From assembly GCA_050084985.1 (NCBI GenBank), contig JBITNC010000001.1, positions 47,802,001-47,866,000 on the forward strand: DNA of 64,000 bases. Direction: 5' to 3'. Position numbers and translations under genes: made by a program. Positions 33,894-45,939 of the stretch are shown here, one piece after another; within the stretch, counting starts at the first letter, position 1; each line of letters starts with the position of its first letter. The notes beneath the pieces were generated by a model. It ran no database searches. It had not been told where the DNA came from and saw only the letters and a list, made by a program, of their open reading frames with translations. This DNA is from Nageia nagi (Eukaryota; Pinophyta).

Positions 33894-36800
33894 ATGGCCA
33901 ATGAAGGAGGGTCTAATGTAGAAAAGCAAATTGCTGATCTTGCCATAATGTTCCAAAAAATGTCTCTATAATTCCAACATTTTCAAGAGCAACAATACAA
34001 GAAAAATGAAGGTGAAACTAGTGAATGTAATAAAATTGACAATGATGTTACACATAGTGTTTTTCAAAGTTCTCTTTTGAAATTGGAAGTTAAATTTGAT
34101 TTGCCTACTTTTATTGGATAAGTGAATGCTAAGAAATTAGACCATTGGATTAAACAAATTGAAGTATATTGTAGAATTCAAAGAATTGTAAGAGATGAGG
34201 ATAAAATCCAATTAGCAACTCTTAAAATGAGTGGTAATGCACTTGTTTGGTGGGAAAGTTGTTTACAAAGTAAGAATGAATCTATTCAAGCTTGTATTGC
34301 TTCTTGGACTCATTTTGTACAATTGCTTAGAAATCAATTTTATCCTTTGGGTTATCAGCAAAAGGCAATCATGGAATGGCAAACTTTCCATCAAGGCAAA
34401 GGACAAAGTGTGCAAGAGTACACTATGGAATTCTGAAGAAAAGCTACAATGCTAGGTATTCCTCTTGATTCCCAAGATACTCTTCTTAATTATATTGGTG
34501 GTTTGCATAATTATTTAAGGCATACAATTTTGATGTTTGATCCAAATGATTTGGATAAAGTTTGTGTACAAGCCACTCACTTAGAAGAAAGGGGAAAATT
34601 CATTAAGGATGGGAAAAAGAATAATGCTTCCAATTATAATAGTAATAATGATTCTGATAGGAATAAAGGAAAGGGGAAAAAGAAAATTATGTCAACTACA
34701 CAAAAAGAGAAGTCTAAAGATGTATGTGCACATTGTAAAAAAGAAGGTCATTTAGATGCTAAATGTTGGAAATTGCATCCTAAATTATGCCCTAAACCTA
34801 AAGGTCAAAGAAAGCAAACAAATACTATTGCTTTTGAAATTGAATATGGTTCAGATGTAGATGAGAAAATGACATGTATGGCTTTGCATAATACACCTAA
34901 TGAAGATGAGGAAAAGAAAAAAATTGAACTTTTTCACATCAAGGTGCAAGCTAAGAAGACTAGAATTGATACATTGTTTGATTCTAGATCTCAAGCTAAT
35001 TTGATTGCAAAAAAGTATGTCAAATCACTTGCACTCACTACTCAACCCCATCCAAACCCATATCCATTGGGATGGGTTAATAACAATTCAAAGTTAAAGG
35101 TAACACAACAATGCAAGTTGCAATTTGGGATTAATAGGGATTACATTGATGAAGTTTTACTTGATGTTGTTCCTTTGGATATTTGTGGGATTGTGCTTGG
35201 TAGTCCTTATTTATGGGAAAGAGATGCTTTATTTTATAGAAAGGAAAACAAATATATACTCATTAAAGATGGAATTGAATACATGGTTAGTGCTCATCAA
35301 AGTAAGAAAAAGGATATTTCTTTGATTACTGCAGGACAAGCAAATAAATTAATCAATACAAGACAAATGTTTATACTTGTAATGGTGAAATCTCAAGACA
35401 AAGTGGAAATCATAAAGGCACTTGATGATTGTGAACCATAATACAAAGAAGAAGTTAAAAAGGTAATTTCTGAATTTGAAGATTTATTTCAAGTACCTAA
35501 AGGACTTCCACCAAAAAGAGATATACAACATGAGATTCAATTACATCCTGATGTTGCACTTCCTAATATTGGCTTATATAGAAATTCTATTTTAGAAAAT
35601 GAAGAAATTAAGAAACAAGTTAAGGAATTGTTAGATCAAGGAGTCATTAGACCTAGCACATCACCATGTGGATCTCCTATTGTTATAATTCCAAAGAAAG
35701 ATGGAACTTGGCATATATGTGTTGATTACAAGGCACTAAATAAGATCATGGTTAAAAATTGATATCCTTTGCCATGTATTGATGATTTAATGGATCAATT
35801 AACAAAAGCTAAGCTTTTTACAAAATTAAATCTAAGAAGTGGTTATCATCAAGTACGAGTTAAAGAAGAGGATGTTTGGAAAAGTGCTTTTAAAACTAGG
35901 CAAGGATTGTTTGAATGGTTGGTTTTACCATTTGGATTATGCAATGCTCCTGATACTTTCATGCATTTTAAGAAATGGAAGCATTATTTGGTAGGTAAAG
36001 AGACAATAATACATATAGACCATTAACCCTTGCAATATCTTTAGTCACAATCTAAGTTGCAACAAGCTAGGCACTTTCATTGGATGGGATTTTTGCAACA
36101 ATTTCATTTGGTGATTAAGTACAAGAAGGGTACTCAAAATAAAATGGATGATATGTTGTCTAGGCCTCCAATAGTTGCTAGTGTTGTGATTCTACAAAAT
36201 AGTTCTTTAATGCATGATGGGTGTAAAGAATAATATGTGGTTGATCCTGATTTCCAAAATGTCTATCATAGATTGAGTCTTGGTAATGAGGTTAGAAATT
36301 ATGACTTTCATTTGCATAATGGATTACTTTTTCATTTGGGCAAATTTTGTATTCCTAATGGTGAGAGGAATGATTTGATTAGGGAAGCTCATACTTCTTG
36401 TATTTTAGGACACTTTGGTGTTGGAAAAACTCTTGATAATCTACAAAGGTATTGTTATTGGCCTAAAATGCAAGAAAATGTATCCAGGTATAAAGAGAGG
36501 CATGATCGTCATCATGTGGATCATAAATTTTAGGTTGGGGATTAGGTATGGCTTCATCTTAGCAAGGAGAGATAGCATGGTAAGGGAAATAAGTTGAAAC
36601 CTATAAGGTATGGTCCATTTACCATTGTTGGTCAAGTTGGAGATAATGCTTTTCAGTTGGACTTACCACCTTATATGCAAATGTATTCTGTTATTAATGT
36701 TGAGAACTTGAAGTTGTATGAACCAGCCTTAGTTGTAGAAGACATAGATGTTATGTTACTCTCAGTTGAGGATTTAGCCCTTGAGCACATGAATGTGTTG

Positions 36801-36959
36801 GTTGAGGATGCAATATTGGAAAAGAAGCAACGATCATCTCATAGTGGCATACATGAGGTGTGGCATATTGGAGTGAAGGACCAACATCCATACAAGGCCA
36901 AGTGGTATGCAGTTGATTGGGTGAGGGAGCTCTACCCTCACCTCATTCCATCATCCTAA
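33894..36959 (+). pseudogene. Deleted gypsy gag-pol polyprotein, single frame
   Basis: All domains lie in one frame from ATG 33894 (MANEGGSNVEKQIADLA) to TAA 36957-36959. Gag core: NALVWWESCLQ and FHQGKGQSVQEYTMEF. Zinc knuckle: CAHCKKEGHLDAKCW (near 34725). Protease: DTLFDSRSQANLIAKK (near 34970), DSG changed to DSR. Reverse transcriptase: [40 protein letters not shown] and [12 protein letters not shown]. It breaks off before the YxDD motif and joins at about 35965 to the RNase H end ([17 protein letters not shown]). Integrase keeps the amino-terminal zinc region (HTSCILGHFG, YCYWPKMQ), then jumps at about 36510 to its last part (HHVDHKF, PIRYGPFTIV, NVENLKLYEP). Both deletions preserve frame. 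About ten nonsense codons, nearly all where CAA, CAG or CGA is expected. Confidence 0.9.
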
Positions 36960-36999
36960 ATGCTTTTGGGGACAAAAGATCTCTCTCAACGGGGAGGAA

Positions 37000-38099
37000 T
37001 GATCTAAAAATTTAGATTCCTTCAACATTCAATAATCTCCATTTTAGTGTGTTCATTATGATCATCTTATCTTCAGCTTTTTGATGCTTCTTTTAGATCG
37101 AGAATTTGAGTCTGTATGTGGAAGTTATGGAATTAAGACCAGTTTGAGTATTTTTGGAAAAAAAAAACCAAATATGGTAGGACTTGCCTACCATCATGGT
37201 GACCACATAGGAGCCCAGTCAACCTGCCATCGTCTGACCCGCCTAACCCCGCCCTACCACGTAAGCACCGTTGTCCTATTGACCAGTCAACCCCACATGT
37301 GAGACCACCCATTCAAGCCAAGCTATGTGTGCAACTTGACCGCTAAGCATAACCTACCTACACAGTCAGCAAGACCACCACCCAGTCAGCTAGCCACTGG
37401 TCAAACTCTATTGACTTCATCCCAATAAGCACCATGTGTCAGGACCACAGTGCACCCACCTATTATTGGAGTATTTTAATATATTTTGGCATTTTTCAAA
37501 GGTTTTTCATGATTTTTGATTCACTTAAGGTCCTATTATTGGGTTGAGTTAATTTTTAAGCTTGTAACAGTCTAGAGAGCATGTTTTTCAATTTTAGAGC
37601 TCATTTTTGGGAGATTTTGGAAATCATTTGAGCCCAAATTTGATAGGAAGATCAAGGAGGTTAATGGGTATCTAAAAATGTATTTTTTTACCTAATTTAT
37701 TAGTTGTAATTATTTCTAATTTTAACTCCAAAATTTGTATAAAAAGGGAGCAAATTGTACAGGAGAGATTAGAAGGAGGATTTCGAGAATTGTTTCAATT
37801 TTGTTGTGATTTTCATAGCTGAGTGTGTTACGAATGTGAGAGGAGGTTTTGAAGGACCTTAGAGGCCTTGTAAAGTGATTCCATCCATTGATAATAGAGA
37901 GCTTTTGAGCTGGATGTAGCCCACACTGGGTGAACTAGGATAAATCTTACTTGTCTCTTCTTTGGTGAATGCTTTTCTCTTCTCTGTGTTTACAATTTAT
38001 TTTCTTGAATTTCCTTTATAAGCACTTAATTATTTTATGTGTGAATTGATCCTGAGTAAAGATTAAATTGTGAATTGTAATCTTATTATTTATGGATCA
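37000..38099 (+). repeat. 3' LTR of the 32.6-kb gypsy element
   Basis: 1100 bp, same length as its partner, TATA box at 37738-37745. The copies look roughly 92-94% identical by eye, most differences being transitions. Confidence 0.93.
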
Positions 38100-38234
38100 C
38101 ATTTTATGCAATCATTTTATTTGGAATTAATGTATTATCTTATTCCTATATTTACATCACCCATCTGGGCCCAAATTCTACATAGTAATTTTTCATAGGT
38201 TGATGCAAATTTTGCATTGTTAATGAATAACCAT

Positions 38235-38403
38235 ACCAAGAATATTTTGGGTAGAACTAGACCCTATTTTGTATATTTAACTACTAAAAATTATTTTCTA
38301 GATTTGATTATTGGAATTATTTAATGATAAAAGTGAAAAGTCTAGTTCATAAGGCTTTCAAAGATTAATTTTATTATATAATTCATGTAAATTTGGTTTA
38401 TCA
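38235..38403. repeat. Copies 2 and 3 of a ~160-bp dispersed segment
   Basis: Matches 31870-32052, with a shorter third copy at 38873-38970. The unit 'tattatcttattcctatattt' followed by a 'gggcccaaattcta' motif also precedes it twice (about 38125 and 38755). The copies flank PPR fragments, so the whole block may be a duplicated piece of one ancestral PPR locus. Confidence 0.6.
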
Positions 38404-38435
38404 TGTAAGTTATCTTGAGGAATATTTAATTTTAA

Positions 38436-38722
38436 TTTCTAAGATACCCATAAATTCTAAATTGAGTATGTGGATATGTTTGCTTGGTACTTACAGGTCA
38501 CATAAGAATGTATGAATAGGGGAATTTATGGTAACAATCCTTTTTTTGTTGGAGCCTAAATATGCTCCATCTTATGTTATTCTTTCAAATATTTATGCTA
38601 AAGATGATATTCAAAGAGTAAGAATATTGATGAAAGATAGAGGAATTAAGAAGATGCTTGGATGTTGTTTGATAGAAGTTAATAAAAGGGTACATATTTT
38701 TATTTTACTTTTTTCTCTTTCC
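38436..38722 (+). pseudogene. PPR protein carboxy-terminal (E/E+) fragment
   Basis: The frame reads ISKIPINSKLSMWICLLGTY, then (after a stop) IGEFMVTILFLLEPKYAPSY, VILSNIYAKDDIQRVRILMK and DRGIKKMLGCCLIEVNKRVH. This follows the E/E+ tail of plant PPR proteins (pattern LLGACRxH, LEPxNAAPYVLLSNIYA, MKDRGVKKxPGCSWIE). No upstream PPR motifs remain within several hundred bases and no DYW domain follows. Opposite strand to the tandem PPR pseudogene at 30.4 kb. Confidence 0.82.
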
Positions 38723-38979
38723 TCATTTTGTGTATTCATTTTGTTTTGATTTATTCTATTATCTTATGCCTATATTTGCATCAACTATCTAGGCCCAAAT
38801 TCTATGTAGTAATTTCTTTATATGTTGATGTAGATTTTGCAATTTTCATGGATAAAGATATCTAGAAGTTTTGGATGGAATTAGATCATATTTTGCATAT
38901 TTAATTACTAAAAATTGTTATCCAAATTTGATTATTAAAACTCTTTAGTGATAAAAGTGAAAAGTATAAAATTATTTAA

Positions 38980-39606
38980 TTACAAAATATCATGTAATTG
39001 CTTTGTTATGCATTTTTGCATGAAAGCAAGAGGAATTAAGGAAAGGATGCTTGTTTTAACCTTGAAGGGAATTTGGCATGGTAAAACTTGCAATTGTTAG
39101 AGATGTTTTCAAATTAGAATATTGGTATGAAGTCCTTGCTTTATGCAATGATTGATGAATCTTTATATATTTTAATATACTCTTAACATGAATTATATCA
39201 TTACTCATGGGTACCATTAAAGTTTTTCTTGCCTCCTATGATAATGAAAATTTAGTGTCAAGAAAAATTGTATCATTATCAAGAGAAATTTGGCTGAACA
39301 TACTCTTAACATGCCTTTTATCATTATTTATTAATTTATTTTCAAGATAACTTGTATTAATTTATTTATTAATTTGGCTCAAAGGACTATGTTGGATTTT
39401 ATATTTAAGATTGCTCTATTATTCAAAAGTTTTATTTTTTTTATATTTTAGGATTGAAGTTCATGTATTTAGTTATAAACAAGAGCTAATCAATAGTGAC
39501 TATGGTCATTTGAAAATATTCAATGTGTTAGTTAAGAAAACTTTAAAATTATGAATTTCATATACCATTTGAAAATTAAAAATTTTCACTTGTAAAGAGT
39601 ACTATA
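38980..39606. other. AT-rich, nothing recognised
   Basis: No reading frame, repeat or motif I can support. Confidence 0.5.
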
Positions 39607-39847
39607 GAAATAAGAGTGAAATTGGATTGGTTTTAAATAGAATAAATTATTTAGTATTAAAAATCCTTAGGTTGATAAATATTTTATATCTTACTAAATA
39701 TGTTATTAATCTTATTTTTATTCTTTTCATGAAAATAATAAAGAATAAGATTAATAATGTGTTTGGTAAGATATAACTTATCAACCTATGAAATTTAAAA
39801 ATTAAATCATGCATTCAAAACCAACCCAATTTCATTCTGTTATTTGT
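39607..39847. mobile_element. Foldback (MITE-like) element
   Basis: Two arms of about 120 bp are imperfect reverse complements around a centre at about 39729 (TCATGA). The left arm has 'gtgaaattggattggtttt' and 'taggttgataaa'; the right arm has the complements 'aaaaccaacccaatttcatt' and 'ttatcaaccta'. There is no internal gene. A clear target duplication was not found, so the superfamily is open. Confidence 0.7.
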
Positions 39848-39857
39848 TTTTTTTTAA

Positions 39858-40037
39858 ATTCAAGACTTTTTATGGCAGTTTTAAACCATCACCTTAGGGT
39901 CTTTAGGGGTAGTTTAAAATCTCCCTTGAATCCCCTTTTTAAGTGGTTTGTATAGGTGGTTTTACATCTAATCAAGTATTTTTTTGGACCCTATGGAGAT
40001 AGTTATAAATCGCTTCCATAGAGACCCAACTTTTAGT
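39858..40037. mobile_element. Possible CACTA-type terminal fragment
   Basis: Several diverged copies of a 'ggttttaaaccatcacctta/ggagatagttataaatcgctt' pattern end in ACCCAACTTTTAGTG at about 40023-40037. Subterminal repeats running into a TAGTG terminus are typical of one end of CACTA transposons. The opposite CACTA end was not found. Confidence 0.3.
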
Positions 40038-40929
40038 GATAGGCTCATAGATGATGGATGGATAACCACTAGTAAAGTGTTTTTCTACCTCTAAAGGCCC
40101 TTTTTAATCTAGTTAATAATGCATTAGGTATATAGAATAAATCAATATTAATAATATTAATTTAATATTAACATTATTAAAATATTGATTATTAATAGTT
40201 TAATTACTATTATTATGGGAAGCCTAATTCCCAATCCTCATGAAGAATGTAATATTTATACCTTCTTTAATCATCTAAACTCTCTTAGTTGCTCTCTCAA
40301 CTCTAATTATTTATTTTGCATGCAATTATGATAAAAACCTTGATAGATATTATGAAAAATATGGGAGGATTTAGAAGCTAAGGATTTTTTTTGATAAGAT
40401 GCATTGTGAATGAATCATTTCATGGACTACAATGAACCTTTTGATAATATACAAAATCTTTCTACTTGTTATGTTTCCTATATTTTGTGCTTTGATAAGA
40501 ACACTTTTTTCTTACTCACTTGAATTCAATTTGATATTAAAGTTAATAAATCTATGCAAATATTGAAGTATCTCTCATTTTTTTTGATATGCACATTTCT
40601 TAAGCATAGTTTGTGAAAATGTAGATAATTTTTTTCATTTGATTATTAGCATTTTCACAACTATGCTTGAGAATTAGGCATACCTTACAATAATAATATT
40701 TTTTTTTTCCATTCATTAAGATTCTAAAGTTCTTTTCTTCTCAATGTTTCTAACTTATTTGTCAATAAGCATATAATAACTACCAGAAAAATATTTTCAT
40801 AAGTTTTATCCAATATATTTTTGACCAATTGCATCTAATATGATAGACCATTGATTGAAGCTCGCAAAATCATTTTATATTCATGGATGAATGAGTTAAA
40901 ATATACAAATCTCATAGATGAAATGATCA
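40038..40929. other. AT-rich, nothing recognised
   Basis: No gene or repeat family recognised. 40135-40215 is a run of 'aatatta' variants (simple sequence). Confidence 0.5.
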
Positions 40930-41465
40930 CATGATATGCATAGAATAGATATGGTTTGGAGACCCTCAACTGTTGTTGCTCTTTATACTAGCTTAGCATC
41001 TTAAGAAATGGTTTTCACTTGAATGTCATTATAAAAAATGTTTTAATAGGTATGTATTATAGATTTGGGAACATACATAAGGCCCATGTTCTATTTGAAA
41101 AAATGAAATAGAGACACTATCTTATGGAATTCAATGATTATAATATATACATATATTAAGCTTCTTAAGAAAGTTGAAGATCATTTTAGGGAAATGTAAC
41201 TCTAAGACATAATCATTAGGTATGCATTTTTGACCTTATTAACCATGCAAGCTATCTTCAAGAAGCTTTGAACTTCATTTCCAAAATTCCTTGATAGATA
41301 TGGATGAAAAATATGAAAAAATATAAAATCCAATATGGTCCTTCTACCTCCTTAATTAACATATATACTAAGTTTTGGAATATGCACAAAGCCTGTATAC
41401 TATTTGATATGATGCAATTAAGAGACAACATATCTTGGAATTCAATAATTATATGTGTAAACACC
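40930..41465 (+). pseudogene. PPR protein pseudogene fragments
   Basis: Around 41020-41130 the frame gives NVIIKNVLIGMYYRFGNIHK, AHVLFEKMK, matching the PPR pattern NVFVxNALIDMYAKFGNIEKA. Around 41250-41290 it gives YLQEALNFISKIP, an E-type fragment. Around 41345-41455 another PPR motif reads LINIYTKFWNMHKACILFDM, MQLRDNISWNSII. The succession of a PPR motif, an E-type fragment and a PPR motif resembles the fused unit at 30.4 kb, on the other strand. Stops and frame breaks throughout. Confidence 0.7.
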
Positions 41466-43387
41466 AAAGAGTAGCCTTAGAAACATCAAATTTCTTTTAT
41501 TGATCTCCACAAAATGAGCATGGGTTATAAAGATGACATGATGATGGTTCTCTCAATTGGGGATTATAAATGGATGGTATAACAATGATTTTGATGCACT
41601 CCTTTGAATAATGGGATATATGACCACTATGAACCTTGCAAAGGAATGTATGCACACATGCAAACTTAGAACAAACCAAGCTTAAATTCCCTATGCACCA
41701 TCCATAAAGACATGAGTTTCCAAGCTAACAAGTAAGCATAAAATGATAGCATGTATGGACTTATCCTAACAGAAGAATGTACAAAATATAGTAAAGAGAG
41801 ATTATTGTAGCTATACTATCCAAATTTGAGATAAATAAAGTAATAAACACTTACAAGGAAAAATCATTTGTACATTTTCTTTGTTATGGGTCATCAGATG
41901 ACTTGCTTTATTGATAGATTCTGCTAGGTCTGTTCCTTTAAGGCTGATGTAAAGTTCATATGGAGCTTCTATGATAGTGATTATTGATATTATCCATCCA
42001 TATACCTACAAATCATACCTTACAAACTATATGGAGCATGTGAGAGTGAGGTTAGGGTAACCATGGATTTTTTTGAGGAAAGCTATAGAGTTTTGCTTAG
42101 GTTTTAGTTTGATTTGGGAAAATGTTTTATGTTTTTTCTTGAATTATTAGTCACTTGCATAATAATAAGCTAATCTTAACCTATATAGAACTCTAATTAG
42201 GTTTACGTTTAGGGTTTTACAAGGGATATAAAGAATAAAATAATTAGATAATTACAAGAGCATCATTATCCTATGTTGAGTCCAAATATGCACTTTTTTA
42301 TTATTTTATTCAAAAGTAATGTATTATATCTCATGTTGATTTTATTATTTTTTTTTGTCTTATGATTAATTCTAAAAAGTGACATTTATCCTTAAGTGAG
42401 CGATAGGATAAATCTAGACCCTTGATCTTGATATTTTATATTTTGTCTCATTAGGATAAGATATTTGCTTATTTATTATTTGATTTATGGTGTTTGTTTA
42501 ATACACATGCATGCTGGATACCTAATTATTTATTAGGATGATGTTACCTAATGGTTTGGTCTAGTGAGTTCTCTATTATCTGATGAAAACAAGGTTATTG
42601 AAAGAGAAGAAGTGGTGGGATAATGCATTCATGGGGTTTTCTACTCAATTTTTGGGTTATAAGCTATTTCCTATCTAAGTGAAGGTGAAAAGTAACATGA
42701 AAGAGATGAAAACTAAACTACTAAATAAGGAAAGTAAATAACATGAAAGAAAACTAAACTAATCAGCATGGGCATCACTACACAAGTAGTAATCCATACC
42801 TAATACTAAGAATAGCATAACTACCTCACTCTTGGGGTCTCACAATTATAATACACAACCATAACTTTAGACAAAGCTTCATACATAATAATTTCAAAAC
42901 AAGATAATTGTCACAAAATTCAAAGAACAAAACATCTTCATATTGCATTATCATATATGAAATTACTTCTTACAATGGGAAACTTTGTTAAAATGTCTGA
43001 CCTTTTGGACTTCTAACAGTTCACTATTTATAATGTTCTATTTACAAAATGGATGGTTGTTCATCATTAATAACTTTAACTACTTATTTGACTAAGAATA
43101 TAATAAACTCAAATATTTATAATATGTATAGAAGGGTCTATAGCTATAACTGATTATGGAGAATGGTCATGATGTAGCATCGATTCTTGGAATTTACAGA
43201 TCTTCAATCTTTGTACTTATGCAGCTGCATTCTATCACTTTTTTCTTAGACCATGGTCCATCTAGAACTATTTCTAAATTTATGAGGTATGGTTCACCAT
43301 CAAGCTATCTCAGAAGTATACGATCATCTAACTCTTTGTAACCATTAAATATTTCTATTTGTAGTCCCAATGTCAAATACTATAAGG
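41466..43387. other. Non-coding, nothing recognised
   Basis: Nearly 2 kb of AT-rich DNA without a supportable gene or repeat. Ends at the GTGAA duplication of the next element. Confidence 0.5.
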
Positions 43388-43392
43388 GTGAA

Positions 43393-44243
43393 TGTTAACA
43401 CATAAAAATGAATTTATGTTTTTAAATCAATAAATTAATGAAATATGCTTGGCCTAAATATATGTCTTGATTGTATTAAAGTGATAATATCAATGTTTGT
43501 CTTGAAAATGAATTTTATAATGATTATCTTGAATATTGCATGGATTATCTTGAATATTGCATGGATTATCTTGTTATTGGTGTGTTTATCTTGAATACTG
43601 TGAATTATCCTTATTTATGTAGATGCATGCCAACCCATGGGTTGTATTATCTATTATCTATATAAATAAGGGATCTAGTAGTAAGTCCACATAACAAGGA
43701 TACACATGATCCCGTGTATGGTCTTGTAAGTGGCTACCCCTTAAGGTATCTCTTGGTACCGCCTACAAGGCTGTGGTTTGTGTGCTTCCTTTCGCGAGCT
43801 ATCCTGACATGCATGATCTATTCTGATATCACATTGCTATCTGAGACATCCATATTGAAGTTCTTGACTCAATTGAGATGTCAAAACCATCAAACAAAGG
43901 CCGCTAGCGCTCCTTTGTGAACAGAAGAACACCATCAATGCTCTTATATCATTGAAACGGACCGCCTGCGATCCTCTTTTGCATCCTTGCAAGTCACGAT
44001 GTTGTTGGAAAGGTAGCTCATCATCAGTACATCACCAATATCTACATCTTTCATTGTCAGGTACATTCTGTAAGGTAAGTACACAAATTACAGTCTTGGT
44101 TGGTACAATTACATTTCTAAATTAGTTATTTTATTTATTGTTATCTAGAATAAATTGCTATCCGTAGCTTAAATACAGATAAAATTGAGTTTGTAGATAT
44201 TTGCTTATTTACTTATTTGCATACTCAATTTTATTTGTAAACA
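43393..44243 (+). repeat. 5' LTR of the plant-mobile-domain element
   Basis: TGTTAACACA to TTTGTAAACA. Contains a 21-bp unit (gattatcttgaatattgcatg) in tandem at 43522-43563 with a partial third copy, a TATA box (TATAAATA, 43661-43668), and two copies of the palindromic box described in the findings (43899-43913, 43959-43974). Confidence 0.93.
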
Positions 44244-44245
44244 TT

Positions 44246-44262
44246 TGGTGAACCCGATGTGA
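44246..44262 (+). other. Primer binding site by position
   Basis: TGGTGAACCCGATGTGA begins two bases after the LTR. It differs from the initiator-Met site used by the other elements here; I do not assign the tRNA. Confidence 0.65.
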
Positions 44263-44334
44263 AGTGCACATCATTGTACTAAAACCCTAGGGGTCTTAGT
44301 TGGAACTAATATCTATTTTGTGAGTGTTTTAGTT

Positions 44335-45552
44335 ATGGAACAACTTAAGTTATTCTTACATAGTCTTTCAAAAAGAGATTTGGATGAATTATTGGTAGAA
44401 ATCAGACATGATGATCTAGAGGGATCTGGAGGAATGCAAAATAGCGCTGAGGGTGACAATAGTAATTTTCAGGCTACTATGGAAGGTATGCAAAGGCAGA
44501 TAGACAGATTGGCAAGAAGATCAGCTCCGCCTAATGATTCTTTCGAATTTGGTAGTCCCTTATGTGATGAGATTCGTAGGCATATGCCACCATCTAACTA
44601 CAAAGAGCCAAAATTCAGTAAATTCAATGGTGAAGGAGATCCGAGAAGACATATACAAGGATTCAAGGATGAGTGTGAACTCAAAATTGGTACAGACCAA
44701 AGATTGCAAGCTAAATTCTTTCCCCAGAGCCTGGAAGGAGAGGCTCAAGAATGGTTTTATGCCTTACCTGAAGGGTCTATCATATCATTTAAGGAATTCA
44801 GTAATTTGTTCCTAGAGTAATATAAGCATAACATCAAGAAGGAGATTATGTTATCAGATTTATGTGCTATCAAGCAAGATAGTGATGAGCAATTAGACAA
44901 ATTTGTTGTAAGGTTTAAGAAGACATGGCAGTAAGTGAAGACCAGATTAACGGAAAAAGAGGTAAATAACATTTTTAAAGAAGCTATTATATTGCCCTTA
45001 CAATCATATGTTATTGATTATACACATCTTACATTTTCGTATATGACGTATAAACTCTTAGAGAAAGAAAAAGTCCTTGTGAAGCTAGGGCTTGTGAAGT
45101 ATGGCAGTAGTGATAAGACAAAAGCAAAGGATAAGAGATCACAATCATCAAAGGAGGAAAAAGCTATCCATGTGGCTGATAAGACAAGTGAGACAAAGGA
45201 GAAGAAATTTGTAAGATTTCCCATACCTCCAAGACATATCCTAAAAGACCTTGTGGCAAAAGGGTTATTACAACCCTTACCTAAGCATGAAGAAGATCCT
45301 ACAGTAGAAAAACCCACTTGGTATAAGGAAGATAGGTATTGTGAATATCATCAGACTAAGGGCCATGCTACTGATGGGTGTGGAAACCTTAGGGATAGAA
45401 TACAGAAGCTCATCAAAGATGGATTCTATGTGTGTCCAGTAAAGGTCAAAGATACAGGGGAAGAACAAAATGTCAATATGATTTTTCTTGAAGATGCTTG
45501 CGAGGCTAGCACCGGTGGGAGCTCTAGGCCCTTTGGAGGTATTATTTGGTAG
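44335..45552 (+). pseudogene. gag of gypsy type, nearly intact
   Basis: One frame of 405 codons from ATG 44335 (MEQLKLFLHSLSKRDLDELL) to TAG 45550, interrupted only by TAA at about 44818 and about 44932. The first lies where Gln (CAA) is likely (FLExYKHNIKKEI). The core gag domain (about residues 90-200) reads YKEPKFSKFNGEGDPRRHI, EAQEWFYALPEGSI and FKEFSNLFLE. A lysine-rich linker (about 255-300) leads to a Cys-His motif CEYHQTKGHATDGC near residue 340, the zinc knuckle of Tat-type gag. It would form the particle shell and bind element RNA. An in-frame ATG 15 bases upstream is an alternative start. No frameshifts. Confidence 0.88.
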
Positions 45553-45939
45553 ATCAATATATATATAAAAAAAAAGAGAAAGAGAGAGCTAGCAGTCAGT
45601 TCAGGTCACTAATGGACGTCATGGTCAAGAGATTGGGGGGCTTCATGATGTCATAACAGGAGCATCAGTGTTGTATTTCATGTTAATAGGACCACCAACG
45701 GTCCTCTTTTAGCAAAAAAATAAGAGAAAGTAAAAGGTACCAACTATTCTTACAGCATGAGAAGTCAGAATTTTAGGTTGTGTCATTGGCATTCATTTTC
45801 AAGGATCATGGAACATCAAATTCATTCATCACAAGTACATGTACAAGAGCAAATCAGGTACCAAAATTTGTGTTTTATATATATCATGATCAAAATATTT
45901 TTGTTTACAATACAACTGGATGAGATTACATAGAATGAT
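45553..45939. other. Spacer between gag and antisense gene
   Basis: Contains an 'atatatat...agagagag' simple repeat and one palindromic box (45689-45704). No coding sequence seen. Confidence 0.6.

Larger units (their letters stand above)
32609..38099 (+). mobile_element. Complete, internally deleted Ty3/gypsy element
   Basis: Two LTRs of 1100 bp each, tRNA-Met primer site, a gag-pol frame with large deletions, and a polypurine tract (AACGGGGAGGAA, 36988-36999). CATTT at 32604-32608 and CATTT at 38100-38104 are the target duplication. Its 5.5-kb length is below the usual gypsy size because reverse transcriptase and integrase cores are missing, so it would have needed a helper element. Confidence 0.94.

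Noticed and set aside
39858-40037. Full CACTA transposon
   Set aside because: Only one possible terminus with subterminal repeats is visible; no partner end or transposase, so it is listed only as a low-confidence fragment.
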